NCBI RefSeq assembly: GCF_037975245.1 | Contig: NC_092579.1 | Coordinates: forward strand, 30,888,666-30,952,665 | Length of the DNA: 64,000 nt | From: Apostichopus japonicus | Lineage: Eukaryota > Echinodermata > Holothuroidea > Aspidochirotida > Stichopodidae | Direction of reading: 5' to 3' | In this document: positions 36,601 through 47,804 of the stretch, in pieces | Position numbering within the stretch: the stretch's first letter is position 1 | Layout: the number at the start of each line of letters is the position of its first letter | Program-made: the position numbers and the translations under genes | The notes under the pieces: generated by a model | Told to the model about the DNA's origin: nothing | What the model saw: only the letters and a program-made list of their open reading frames with translations | The model's database searches: none

Positions 36601-39600
36601 CAAGCCACATCATAAGTTTAACAATTCCCCTCTCTGCTAAGAATTGCAAAATGCCAAAGTGCCAAGCATTTGGTTGTGGGGAGGAAGGAGCAGGGAAGGG
36701 AAAATGATATTATGTTATTCTTGGTGGGAAAGGTTTCCAGAGAAAAGAGAACGTACAAAGCATTAAGCTTGCTCCTCCGTCCGTCACAGTACTGTTACTA
36801 GTGTCGGTAGTACCAGCATCAGAGTAACTGCCAGTGTGAGTCCGGAATGTGTTTCAGAAGAACATTTTCTTTTTTCAATGTGGTGTAATTACAGCCGTCA
36901 TAAAACCTGTGATATTTAACAAAAAAGACACACATTTACACTCGAAAACTATTTCTTCTACTGTTAAAACCTTTTAGAAATGTATTGTAAATGAAAAACA
37001 GACTTTTTATCTAACAATATATTTCTTTCTTTTTACTTGTGCAATTGTAAGTATTGTTTGAATTGGCAACACTTTTTCTGTTGAAATGCTATATGTGGCT
37101 CCCTTACGTCACAAAAAGTTGGAATTAAAACAAACATGGCGAATGCCCATGGGTGACAATTAAATCAATTTTTAAGGTTGAAAGAAATATTTTCAAACAT
37201 TCGTGTTGCTTCTGTCGAAAAGAGCATTCTGCAACACGGTAATCTCTAAGCAGAAAAAGGCTAGGGTTTATTTCTCCTTTCAAGTAATTTATGGTCCTCA
37301 GCATAGTTGTCACACAACTGTATAGTCATGTGTGTGTTTAATTCTGAATAACCTATATAGCTCTAAGGGGTTGTGTGTTTTTGTATACTGTGCAATGCTA
37401 CCTCCAGACAGTTATTCTGTCAGATGTTGCTCATTCTTGGGATGTGTTTCTCTTTTGTTTCTTGCTTCAAATTCACCTCAAACAGTTGTTCTCTAAATTA
37501 ACGTTGGACAGTTGTCAATCTTGGCCTATATAGCTCGATAAGTCATGTGGAACAACAATTTCTCTGCACATTGGTTAATTCCTTTTTCTTGAGGCATGAA
37601 AAGATGACTTTTTGGAGAAAAGATTCCTTTTTATCTTGTCATGTTAACACTAAACCATTGTTCTGTTGATGTGATTTAAGGAATGCAGCAATAATAGCTA
37701 GTAATGAAGCTTAGTGTTATTACTAGTGTTTACACATCTTCAATTATAGGAATCTCATTTTCTGAGTGCTGAGGAATGTATCATGGCAGCTGACTTCCAA
37801 ACAAAGCATCCCAATCCCTGCAGATTGTCAACAGATGGGTCATTTGGATCAAAGTTTGTTACCTGTATTGTGACTGGTAAGATCATCTGGGTGACACTTG
37901 TAACCAAACTCTCAAACTAGCTATTTATAACTCTGAATGCTGTAAAGTTTGTAATCTCTCAGGTAACATCACACAGGGTTATGTCAAGACAACCAACACT
38001 CCTTGATCAAATATTAGATGTTTGTTTGTAAAATTAGGATGCATCAACTGATATTAACTTTATTATTTGTGTATTGTTTGAGCATTTTGACTAAGATAAA
38101 CATTCCTTATTGGCACAGTGACTTCTAGTTGATTATAAGAAAGAACCTTTGAAGTTCAGTAAAAGACAAGCTGACCCTCTATCTCAGTAAAACCTCTGAA
38201 ACAAACTGACACTCCATCAGACCCTTAGGCAAGCTGACACTCCATCTTAGTAAATACCTCTAAAACAAAGTCAGTAGAATAGAAGACCCTAAGGCAAGCT
38301 GACACTCCATCTTAGTAAAGACCTCTAAAACAAACTTACCCTCCATCTCAGTAGAACCTCTGAAACAAGCTGACACTCCATCTTAGTAACGACCTCTAAA
38401 ACAAATTTACCCTCCATCTCAGTAGAACCGCTGAAACAAACTGACCGTCCATCTCAGTAAAGACCCTTAGATAAGCTGACCCTCCATCTCAGTAAAAGCT
38501 CTGAAACAAACTGACCGCCCATCTCAGTAAAGACCCTCAGACAAGCTGACCGCTCATCTCAGTCGGAGTGATTGCTGTTCTTATATACATGTCTTGTAGT
38601 TTCCTGAATTATTCACCTCTACTCCAATTGTAGCTCTAACATTGAACAAAGGTGAAATTTGTGTTTGTATTCTCAGGAGACTCTTCTAAACAGATTCACA
38701 CAGAGGCTTACCAGGTGTCCAATCAGTGCATGTCATTGGTCCAAGATAACTGTCTGGTACCAACCAAGGATGCTGCCGAATTAGGTTACATCAAGGAATC
38801 TACTAGCCAACAATATGTACCTGATGTCTTCTATTCTGTGAGTACATAGTCTTCACTAGTCACACAGCTTTAAGGCAACAATACTTCAGAGTACCATGTT
38901 ATTAACAGGTACCATGTTATTAGCACCATGTTATAAGTACCATGTTATTAACAGGTACCATGTTATTAGCACCATGTTATAAGTACCATGTTATTAACAG
39001 GTACCATGTTATTAGCACCATGTTATAAGTACCATGATATTAACAGGTACCATGTTATTAGCACCATGTTATAAGTACCATGTCATTAACAGGTACCATG
39101 TTATGAGCACCATGTTATAAGTACCATGTTATTAACAGGTACCATGTTATTAGCACCATGTTATAAGTGCCATGTTATTAACAGGTACCATGTTATTAGC
39201 ACCATGTTATAAGTACCATGTTATTAACAGGTACCATGTTATTAGCACCATGTTATAAGTACCATGTTGTTAATAGGTACCATGTTATTAGCACCATGTT
39301 ATAAGTGCCATGTTATTAACAGGTACCATGTTATTAGCACCATGTTATAAGTACCATGTTATTAACAGGTACCATGTTATTAGCACCATGTTATATGTAC
39401 CATGTTATTAACAGGTACCATGTTATTAGCACCATGTTATAAGTACCATGTTATTAACAGGTACCATGTTATAAGCACCATGTTATAAGTGCCATGTTAT
39501 TAACAGGTACTATGTTATTATCACCATGTTATAAGTACCATGTTATTAACAGGTACCATTTTATGAGCACCATGTTATAAGTACCATGTTATTAACAGGT

Positions 39601-42600
39601 ACCATGTTATTAGCACCATGTTATAAGTACCATGTTATTAACAGGTACCATGTTATGAGCACCATGTTATAAGTACCATGTTATTAACAGGTACCATGTT
39701 ATTAGCACCATGTTATAAGTGCCATGTTATTAACAGGTACCGTGTTATTAGCACCATGTTATAAGTGCCATGTTATTAACAGGTACCATGTTATTAGCAC
39801 CATGTTATTAACATGTTTGTGTAACTATTTGCTCCTTCCTCTATCTTCCATTTACAGCAAACAGACAGTTATGGGAATAAATCCAAACTACTAGCAAGGC
39901 CTTTACCAGTCGAGTTTTTACTTGTTGATGTAAGTTTGAACCATCATCCGTTGTTTATCTGCATGTCGTACAACATGATGTTCTTTATTGGTATATCTAA
40001 GCTTACAGAAAACTTGAATTACCCTAAGGACTGCACACAGAAGCATAGTGATAGAGTTGATAGAGTGATAGAGTTGGAAAGGTTTCAATAGAATAGATAC
40101 ATTTTGCACTTCAAATGATTTTGTGAATTTCTACAAGTGGATTTTATCTGCTCAATTGTTACATTGTGGATATCCCCAGACACATTTATGTTTCTATGTT
40201 AGGTTACAATATATGTTTTTTCACATTTTGTAACATATTTTCTTACGTTACAGGTCCCAAGTGCATTTGCTTTGGAACCTCTCCAGAGTTTCAACCCTCT
40301 GACAACCAAGGAATTGTTTCCTATTGAGAATCGGTCCGATGTGGGTGATATACAAGACATGTCTTCATTGGCTAAGTACATGAAACAGTTCACAAGTGAT
40401 GAGTTTCTGGAAGCCATGCTTGATTTCCATCTCCTGATTTACCTAGCTTCAATGGATGTGTATCCGTTACGTGTAAGTATCTGCAACTCTTCCTTTTAGA
40501 TTTATTTTATTTCTGATGAGTTTATGGTAAGCCTCGTATAAGTTCTCTGAGCTGGAAATAGATCATTTGTTGATCATTGAGTAACTTTGAAATGGTTTCA
40601 AAGAACAAAGAATATTAGTGTTCATCTTAGTGTAGGTTTTAGTTGTAAGACTTGTCATGTAGTAAGGGCATTTACAGTAAGGGCATTTACAAATACTATG
40701 TCATTGCCTAGACAAACATTCCTCCATTTTAGTTTCCTTGCAGGAGGAAACGGGATCTGTGTTATGGTGCTGGCATGTGTGTGTTTTATGTATGTGTGTG
40801 GCACATTGCTTGTAAACAAGATATCTTGTATGTACATGTTCCTGATTGATGTTGACAAGGCTAGTGTTTATAGTGGAGGCCAAAGGTTATTTGAGGCAAA
40901 ATGTGAAGACTTTTTTAACAGCATATCTCAAGGATGGAATCTTGAATGAAGACCATGTTCAGTATGAGTGGATGAGCCCTACTGTTTTCATGGAGGGCAA
41001 AGAGTACCAAGCCTTGTTGTGTTAGTCAATGGAGCTTAAATCACAGTGCTCAATAGTGTTTCTATCTGTCTGTCAACATCAGTTATAATAAGGGTATTTG
41101 TTAGCAACTCATTGGCTGAATCCTGAAGAAAGTTGTTGTTGCACATGTTATTGGCTTCATAGATGTGTATGCAAAAGATAATTTGAAGTCATAATTTGAA
41201 GTCAAAGCAGGTCAAACTATGTCATTCTTAAAAAAGGCTTCTTCTTTTAGAGTTTTATGTTGATCTGGATGGAACTTTGTGGAAAGGGTTGGTTGGTGAA
41301 GGGACAAAATTGTTTTACCATCTCTCCTAGAAGATTGCTGACATTGTCAATTAACAATGAATTAATAAACAATTCAGTTTCCCAGGGACACAATAAACAG
41401 TACAGATAGGACCTCAGAGATAATCTCGCGGATGTGATGAGAAACCAGCAATTTACCTGCAGCACTCCATGTCATTTACTAGTACCACAGTTCTTTGTTC
41501 AACCAGTCTTGGTTTCATCCCTTTTCATAATATTGCCCATCAATAAGTGAAGGTCTGAGTGGATGTCTTGCTCAGTTGATATACTAATGGAGTTTCAAAC
41601 CAAGGCATGTACTCTGCTGGTAACAATTGTGGAAGGTTTTTATTGCTAGCTAAGGGTTATCACAGTGTTTGATACTATTACATATCAATAAGGGAAGTAT
41701 GCATTTATGATGTTATATCAAATTTGTAGGGTTTACTTTAGTCACCATTCATTTATTGGTCGTTTATTGCCAGGTCAAGCCACAAGTCAAACTCAAGGTC
41801 AATGTGACTCACATTGCCTCCAGTCAACAACATTTGATGTTACCTAAGGTTGTGCAATTAGTAACTCACAAATGGGATTAGACATAAAACATGAGCTTGA
41901 AAGGCAAACAGATTTGTCATTACACAATAGATTTGATAATCATTTAATATTGATTTCTTAGGATCATATGGATCCCCTTCTTGAGGCTCTAAAACACCGA
42001 GATAAAGAAACAGTCCAGGCATGGTCAAAGGGAGAGCAGTGGCTGACCGTTGAACATTTTATGGACGCCCATGATGGTAGGTGGTATTTTGTTTGTCAGA
42101 CAATATTACAAGGATGCTATCAATTTCTGTAGAGGTCAAAGGTCATTTGAGGTCAACAGAGGTCAAAATCTGAAAACTTTGAAAACACAATTCAAAATGT
42201 AAAGATTAGGTGAACTTCGTACTTGATATTTGGACCCATTTTATTTATTTAAGGTCAACAGAGGTGAATGTCTAACCCAGTTATTTTAGGTGTGTGTAAA
42301 TCTCAGTAAGAAATCTTTGTGGTTACAATCATTACTGTTTCTAATTAGTGAGATATCAACCATTAAGACACAAATCGATCACACTAAAACATTTTTGTGG
42401 TTACAATCGTTTGGCTGTTTGTTATTAGTGAGATATCAACCATTTAGTTGTATACAGATATTTGGTGTCCCACAAGTTTCAATTTGTTTGCAAAATCTGA
42501 AGTTAGTGTCTTCTTTTTAATGATTTTTGTTGAGTAAAAGTTTTGAGTACCTCATTTATCTATGCTTAAAATGATATTACTTCATATTACATGATATGCT

Positions 42601-42776
42601 CATTGAAATGTCTCAATACTTCATATGTTCTCACAGGCACTACACACAGTGGAGGACCAAGTAGCACAACAAACTCACAGCAATATAGTGTTGGATCTTG
42701 GACATGTTCCCAGTGCACATACATCAATGCAGTCACTAGAGGTACTTGTGAGATATGTGATGGCCCACGGAGATGA
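27531..42776 (+). CDS. NPLOC4: NPLOC4 (NPL4) nuclear protein localisation 4, p97/VCP cofactor; 15 exons, first exon not found
   Basis: Exons: 27531-27611, 28676-28788, 29245-29406, 31700-31748, 32234-32328, 32763-32886, 33715-33894, 34440-34526, 36198-36269, 37750-37876, 38677-38837, 39858-39929, 40254-40472, 41962-42076, 42637-42776. All junctions are GT-AG and in phase, giving 598 codons, near the 608 of human. In order: UBX-like N-terminal domain ([13 protein letters not shown] ... [11 protein letters not shown]); NPL4 zinc-finger domain ([12 protein letters not shown] and PGCTEH ... [12 protein letters not shown]); inactive MPN domain (HVDNVMFEN ... VGWIFTDL ... YQVSNQCM ... LGYIKEST); C-terminal NZF finger (WTCSQC ... 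CEIC). NPL4 pairs with UFD1 on p97 and holds ubiquitylated substrates for unfolding in ER-associated degradation. The NZF has T-Y where human NPL4 has the ubiquitin-contacting T-F. The start codon lies in an upstream exon that I could not place. Splicing is inferred from homology. Confidence 0.96.
28133..28632. repeat. 25 bp minisatellite in NPLOC4 intron
   Basis: About 20 units of AGTCATCAAGTGGTGGCTTT plus TAATG, very homogeneous. The array ends 43 bases before the next exon. Confidence 0.97.
28676..28788 (+). CDS. NPLOC4: NPLOC4 exon 3
   Basis: Acceptor TTTTTTCAAG, donor GTGAGT. Encodes [20 protein letters not shown] and on to SASLK, second half of the UBX-like domain. Confidence 0.92.
29245..29406 (+). 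CDS. NPLOC4: NPLOC4 exon 4
   Basis: Encodes [13 protein letters not shown], a Ser/Thr/Glu-rich linker, then [20 protein letters not shown]. Donor GTGAGT splits the Leu codon before the CRHG finger. Confidence 0.95.
29532..29779 (+). other. Unrecognised open stretch in NPLOC4 intron
   Basis: An open frame from just after the intron-3 AT-rich stretch, containing [20 protein letters not shown]. It reads like protein rather than noise, but has no motif I know and no good donor. It could be a transposon-protein relic. Confidence 0.25.
31700..31748 (+). CDS. NPLOC4: NPLOC4 exon 5 (first zinc site)
   Basis: 49 nt encoding [16 protein letters not shown]. Confidence 0.95.
31985..32032. repeat. 13 bp tandem repeat (AGAGTGGTCAGTT)
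   Basis: Four exact or near-exact units in an NPLOC4 intron. Confidence 0.85.
32234..32328 (+). CDS. NPLOC4: NPLOC4 exon 6
   Basis: Encodes [20 protein letters not shown], then [11 protein letters not shown]. Donor GTAAGG. Confidence 0.95.
32763..32886 (+). CDS. NPLOC4: NPLOC4 exon 7 by count (second zinc site)
   Basis: Encodes [20 protein letters not shown], then [20 protein letters not shown]. Confidence 0.95.
33150..33290. repeat. Short tandem repeat, about 30-50 bp units
   Basis: Repeats TTTGATGCTAACTAGGTAAA followed by CAGC; four diverging units. Confidence 0.8.
33400..33640. repeat. About 60 bp minisatellite
   Basis: Roughly 3.5 copies of GCTGCCATGCCAACCTAGTC ... ACTATGAATATCCATGATA. 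Ends about 75 bases before the next exon. Confidence 0.9.
33715..33894 (+). CDS. NPLOC4: NPLOC4 MPN-domain exon (parent of the intronic copies)
   Basis: 60 codons, [20 protein letters not shown] through [20 protein letters not shown] to IYEPPQ. Its second half is the source of the degenerate tandem copies that follow the donor. Called exon 7 of those found. Confidence 0.97.
33906..34420 (+). repeat. Degenerate tandem copies of NPLOC4 MPN exon
   Basis: About five copies of the second half of exon 33715-33894, starting about 33907, 33990, 34122, 34221 and 34336. Copy 1 still reads [15 protein letters not shown] and stays open to a TAG at 33988. Later copies keep TAACTC(T)ATGGCAGT, GATGTAGATAAAGAT and CTTGGTATAAGAGC. 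C-rich spacers separate some copies. They are non-coding remnants; the normal exon and donor are intact. Confidence 0.85.
34440..34526 (+). CDS. NPLOC4: NPLOC4 exon, MPN domain
   Basis: 29 codons: [20 protein letters not shown], then IAQSLGLVR. The donor is taken as AGG|GTAAGT; an alternative GTAAGG two codons upstream would drop VR. Confidence 0.9.
34936..35075. repeat. 70 bp x 2 direct repeat
   Basis: Two near-identical copies of ACATTAATTTAATGAGACAC ... CCTTATTAACAACATACAAA. Confidence 0.92.
35098..35495. repeat. 67 bp minisatellite
   Basis: Six highly similar copies containing CATCTTCAGAAAGATATGTC and ACTATCATTTAGTACTGTGG. Confidence 0.96.
35650..35930. repeat. About 29-31 bp minisatellite
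   Basis: About nine units of AATCAATGCTACATGAGAAA followed by CACATGGATGTGC. Confidence 0.92.
36198..36269 (+). CDS. NPLOC4: NPLOC4 exon, MPN domain
   Basis: 24 codons: [20 protein letters not shown], then VRNL. Confidence 0.95.
36416..37150. other. Possible short-element insertion in NPLOC4 intron
   Basis: Begins TTAAAGGAGACATAAACCCT, a start common in small TTAA-targeting elements, and is followed by GC-richer unique sequence. No right terminus was identified. Confidence 0.25.
37750..37876 (+). CDS. NPLOC4: NPLOC4 exon, MPN domain
   Basis: Encodes [20 protein letters not shown], then [20 protein letters not shown]. Confidence 0.96.
38155..38570. repeat. About 40 bp minisatellite
   Basis: About ten diverged units of AAGCTGACACTCCATCTTAG followed by TAAAGACCTCTAAAACAAA. 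Ends about 105 bases before the next exon. Confidence 0.92.
38677..38837 (+). CDS. NPLOC4: NPLOC4 exon, MPN domain
   Basis: Encodes [20 protein letters not shown], then [19 protein letters not shown]. Confidence 0.97.
38891..39812. repeat. 46 bp minisatellite in NPLOC4 intron
   Basis: About 20 units; each is a trimer of related ACCATGTTAT-TA motifs with AACAGGTACC at one junction. Starts 54 bases after an exon donor and ends about 46 bases before the next exon. Confidence 0.97.
39858..39929 (+). CDS. NPLOC4: NPLOC4 exon
   Basis: 24 codons: [20 protein letters not shown], then LLVD. It directly follows a 0.9 kb minisatellite. Confidence 0.95.
40254..40472 (+). CDS. NPLOC4: NPLOC4 exon, C-terminal domain
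   Basis: 73 codons including [20 protein letters not shown] and [19 protein letters not shown]. Confidence 0.95.
41962..42076 (+). CDS. NPLOC4: NPLOC4 exon, C-terminal domain
   Basis: Encodes [20 protein letters not shown], then [18 protein letters not shown]. Confidence 0.93.
42637..42776 (+). CDS. NPLOC4: NPLOC4 terminal exon (NZF zinc finger, stop)
   Basis: Encodes a Gly/Ser/Thr linker, then [20 protein letters not shown] and CDGPRR-stop (TGA 42774-42776). Four zinc Cys are present. Confidence 0.96.
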
Positions 42777-43362
42777 AGGAAGTGCATATACATCAATGAA
42801 CTCACTAGGAGTAATGTGAAATTTGATATGGGCCACAGAGATGATGGCAGTGCAAATACACCAACCAGTCACTTGGGAGTACTTGGGAGACATGGTCCAC
42901 GGAGATAAAGACAGTGCAGATACATCAATGAACTCACTAGGAGTAATGTGAAACATGATATGTTCCACGAAGATGAAGACAGTGCAAATACACCAGCCAG
43001 TCAATAGGAGTAATGTGAAATTTGATATGGGCCACAGAAATGATGGCAGTGCAGATAAACCAGTCAGTCACTTGGGAGTACTTGGGAGACATGGCCCATG
43101 GAGATAAAGACATTCCAAATACACCAGTCAGTCACTTGGGAGTACTTGGGAGTCATGGTCCACGGAGATAAAGACAGTGCAAGTACACCAGTCAGTCACT
43201 AGGAGTACTTGGGAGTCATGGTCCACAGAGATAAAGACAGTGCAAATACACCAGTCAGTCACTAGGAGTACTTGTGAAATATGATATGAAATGAAGAAGA
43301 TGAAAATACAAGTTGTGAGATATGTGATGGATTAGGAAAAATAAAGACAGTGCAAATGCATT
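42777..43362 (+). repeat. Tandem array derived from NPLOC4 NZF exon, in 3' UTR
   Basis: About nine units of 60-75 bp directly abut and include the 3' part of the NZF coding sequence. Shared segments: CAGTGCA-ATACA-CA, CAGTCACTAGGAGTACTTG, GA-ATATGATATG and CCACGGAGATAAAGA. The first copy after the stop would read KCIYIN, so the zinc Cys spacing is already lost; later copies contain stops. Confidence 0.9.
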
Positions 43363-43606
43363 AATGCACACATTGTGTACTAGACAGATGTTTGAGTGGT
43401 GCTGATTGCAGATGTTAAGTAATATTAATTGTTCATTGTGTGGCCATGGTACATCTTACAGTAAGTTTGAAACCACCAGGCACATATAGATATATTTATC
43501 CATGTAGCTGGTTTCATTGGAACTTCACATTTGCTGGTACTTCAGTCTGACTATCTGATTACAGTTCATTGGCTTTTTAAAATCAATTTCCATCTTCATT
43601 GCATTA

Positions 43607-43612
43607 AATAAA
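43607..43612 (+). promoter_or_regulatory. Candidate NPLOC4 polyadenylation signal
   Basis: AATAAA about 830 bases past the NPLOC4 stop. If used, the NZF-derived array lies within the 3' UTR. Confidence 0.45.
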
Positions 43613-43810
43613 AAGTTTTGAAATTCATCTTTGTTGCTTTTAAAGCTTCTCTCAATTTTGGTGGTACAGGTTCTTATTTTATTATATTTCATTCTGCTAC
43701 TTGGCTCCCTGGAGAGAACACAAGCTCAGAGGTTCTGTTACCAGCTTTCAGTGTGTTTTAGTAGCAAAGTTTGTGTTGATTTTTTGCCCTAGAACGGTAA
43801 TACTTAAATA

Positions 43811-45335
43811 TTTTTCATGTGTGGCATACAGCCACACAGTTTACATAACTACACCATAGACATGGTGTCCATCTGACCACACAGTTACATAACTACACCA
43901 TATACATGGTATCCATCTGACCACACAGTTACATAACTACACCATATACATGGTATCCATCTGACCACACAGCTACATAACTACACCATATACATGATAT
44001 CCATCTGACCACACAGTTACATGACTTCACCATATACATGGTATCCATCTGACCACACAGCTTCATAACGACACCATAGACATGGTATCCATCTGACCAC
44101 ACAGCTACATAACTACACCATATACATGGTATCCATCTGACCACACAGTTTAGGTTTACATAACTACACCATAGACATGGTATCCATCTGACCACACAGT
44201 TTAAACAACTACACCATAGACATGGTATCTATCTGACCACACAGCTACATACCTACACCATAGACATGGTATCCATCTGACCACACAGCTACATAACTAC
44301 ACCATATACATGATATCCATCTGACCACACAGTTTACATAACTACACCATAGACATTGTATCCATCTGACCACACAGTTACATGACTACACCATAGACAT
44401 GGTATCCATCTGACCACACAGCTACATTACTACACCATAGACATGGTATCCATCTGACCACACAGTTACATGACTACACCATATTCATGGTATCCATCTG
44501 ACCACACAGCTACATAACTACACCATATACATTGTATCCATCTGACCATACAGTTTAGGTTTACATAACTACACCATAGACATGGTATCTATCTGACCAC
44601 ACAGTTACATGACTACACCATAGACATGGTATCCATCTGACCACACAGCTACATGACTACACCATAGACATGGTTTCCATCTGACCACACAGTTACATAA
44701 CTACACCATAGACATGGTATCCATCTGACCACACAGTTTAGGTATACATAACTACACCATAGACATGGTATCTATCTGACCACACAGCTACATACCTACA
44801 CCATATACATGGTATCCATCTGACCACACAGCTACATAACTACACCATATACATGATATCCATCTGACCACACAGTTACATGACTACACCATATTCATGG
44901 TATCCATCTGACCACACAGCTACATGACTACACCATAGACATGGTATCCATCTGACCACACAGCTACATAACTACACCATAGACATGGTATCCATCTGAC
45001 CACACAGTTTAGGTTTACATAACTACACCATAGACATGGTATCTATCTGACCACACAGATACATAACTACACCATAGACATGGTATCCATCTGACCACAC
45101 AGTTTAAACAACTACACCATAGACATGGTATCTATCTGACCACACAGATACATAACTACACCATAGACATGGTATCCATCTGACCACACAGTTTACATAA
45201 CTACACCATAGACATGGTATCCATCTGACTACACAGTTACATGACTACACCATATACATGGTATCCATCTGACCACACAGCTACATACCTACACCATAGA
45301 CATGGTATCCATCTGACCACACAGTTACATATCAC
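43811..45335. repeat. 45 bp minisatellite
   Basis: About 34 units of TAACTACACCATAGACATGG followed by TATCCATCTGACCACACAG. Some units carry an extra TTTAGG, giving larger blocks. Confidence 0.97.
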
Positions 45336-45405
45336 TACTCTCAATGAACCACCTCTATATAAATGCACGACACAATCTATTCAACAACACTACTACATAA
45401 TTATT

Positions 45406-46436
45406 CTACCCAAACAGGAAATACATCCGTATACACCATTATATAGTCACTCTACCCACACAGGACATACATCCATGCACACCATTAAAACACTTGACTC
45501 CCTCACAAGACATAGAGTAGTTACTCTGCCCACAAAGGAAATACATATGAACGCCATAATACAGTTACTCTACCCACACAGGACATACATCCATGCACAC
45601 CATCAAACAATTGCTTCCCTCACAAGACAAACATCCATGTACACCATTATATAGAGTAGTTACTCTGCCCACACAGGAAATACATCCATGCACACAGGAA
45701 ACACATCCATGCATACCATTATATAGAGTAGTTACTCTGCCCACACAGGAAATACATCCATGCATACCATTATAGAGAGTAGTTACTCTGCCCACACAGG
45801 AAATACATCCATGCATACCATTATATAGAGTAGTTGCTCTGCCCACACAGGAAATACATCCATGCATACCATTATAGAGAGTAGTTACTCTGCCCACACA
45901 GGAAATACATCCATGCATACCATTATAGAGAGTAGTTACTCTGCCCACACAGGAAATACATCCATGCATACCATTATATAGAGTAGTTGCTCTGCCCACA
46001 CAGGAAATACATCCATGCATACCATTATAGAGAGTAGTTACTCTGCCCACACAGGAAATACATCCATGCATACCATTATAGAGAGTAGCTACTCTGCCCA
46101 CACAGGAAATACATCCATGCATACCATTATATAGAGTAGTTGCTCTGCCCACACAGGAAATACATCCATGCATACCATTATAGAGAGTAGTTACTCTGCC
46201 CACACAGGAAATACATCCATGCATACCATTATAGAGAGTAGCTACTCTGCCCACACAGGAAATACATCCATGCATACCATTATATAGAGTAGTTGCTCTG
46301 CCCACACAGGAAATACATCCATGCATACCATTATAGAGAGTAGTTACTCTGCCCACACAGGAAATACATCCATGCATACCATTATATAGAGTAGTTGCTC
46401 TGCCCACACAGGAAATACATCCATGCATCCATGCAC
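45406..46436. repeat. 51 bp minisatellite
   Basis: Irregular to 45655, then about 16 regular 51 bp units of GGAAATACATCCATGCATAC followed by CATTATAGAGAGTAGTTACTC. 51 is a multiple of three, so the minus strand is open for 299 codons (unit MHGCISCVGRVTTLYNG). I regard this as an artefact. Confidence 0.96.
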
Positions 46437-47150
46437 ATACTGGCCTGAAAGTTAAAAATAACATTTAGTTTCCTCTGTTTACTTGATCTCATCGCTCCCA
46501 TAGGGCGGAACAAGAGATATTATGTTCCTTTGCCAGTTGTGTCATATGCAGCTATGTCAGTGGCATAGCAACAGCTGCGATAGTAATGGTTTATTTTCCC
46601 GCTGATTAGCTACTCTCGGGGCGGGTGTCACCTCTGGCGGGGTAACCCAGGGTGAATACATGAGGGGTCAAAACGCGTCTGTATGTTTGTGTCCAATTTT
46701 GTGTCAAAAGCTCGTAAACGGCTGGACCGATTGTCTTCAAACTCAGTGGGAGGTACCCCAGGGTACGTGAACCCTTGTGTCTCACATGCCCGGGTTCAAA
46801 TGGTGTCTCACATGCCCGGGTGTCTCACATGCCCGGGTTCTAAACCCTAATAAAACCCTGAAAATATTTTTCCCTGTTTATCGCTCTCCAACAAAATATT
46901 TCTAATGCTGTTGGTTATAGATAGGCCTATTTGTAATCTTGTTTGCTTCTGTTTTAAGCCAGTTTTACTCAAGAAAGATACATGCATTTCGTTTTGTGAG
47001 CCTTCTTCAAAACCCAAACAGAACTCCGTACAGAAATTTCCGGGTCTATGAGTCATGAATACACCTGCTCACATAAATCTTATTTACTGCGGATATTTAG
47101 TGAATATTTTAGGGGGAAATGAATTGATATGCAAATCGATGCCAATTAGG
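46437..47150. other. Intergenic, repeat-like unique sequence
   Basis: Contains CTCGTAAACGGCTGGACCGA and TGGCGGGGTAACCCAGGGTG, plus three copies of GTCTCACATGCCCGGGT at 46780-46835. Reads like an old interspersed repeat; no gene. Confidence 0.45.
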
Positions 47151-47162
47151 TCTCACAAGGGT

Positions 47163-47792
47163 GTTACTAAAACGAATGACAATTGCGTTACAAATAACGA
47201 ATGACAATATGTTGTACACACTAAAAAAATTGCGTTGACTAAAACGAATGACAGTAATGACAGCACAGACATTTGCTTCAACCGGATATCACAGTTCAGA
47301 CTTCGTGGGTATCTAGATCTAGTAAAGTACGGAGTACGGACAAGATAAAAACGCACCTTATAGTAAGCGAAATTGTAAGTCTGATTTTAAAAAGTAAATT
47401 TAACGTCATTTTTCCGATATTAATTGTTAGAAACTAACAATTCTATAATCTTGAAACGGCTTCAGTTATCTTTCTATATATGTCTACAGAGGTAAATGTC
47501 AAAGCACTCAGGCGCATTCTCACAAAAAAACTTTCCCTGTGGTTTCTATCCGTAAATTACACCAAAACGCTGCAACCACGTAACATGCGATTTTCCTCAA
47601 ATCATTTTTACGCAGAAAACCAATAACAGCATTTACTCCACTCCGTTAATCATTCTATCTCCACTCAACACTGTCCTTCGTTGTCCTTCGTTGTAATTCG
47701 CTGTCATTCGTTGTCATTCGGTGTCATTCGCGAATGATAATTAACCCTGTACAAAGTCAATTGTCATTCGGTCATTCGTTTTAGTTTGTCCC
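47163..47792. mobile_element. 630 bp foldback-type element with 12 bp target duplication
   Basis: ACTAAAACGAATGAC near the left end recurs inverted near the right end. Both ends also hold several more ACGAATGACA or TGTCATTCGT copies. TCTCACAAGGGT flanks both sides (47151-47162 and 47793-47804). No coding frame. Confidence 0.8.
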
Positions 47793-47804
47793 TCTCACAA
47801 GGGT

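Noticed and set aside
45565-46464. 299-codon minus-strand frame of 17-residue Cys-rich repeats (MHGCISCVGRVTTLYNG)
   Set aside because: It is a 51 bp DNA minisatellite; a period divisible by three keeps frames open. There is no signal peptide, splice context or conserved flank, and the variants are not biased to silent changes.
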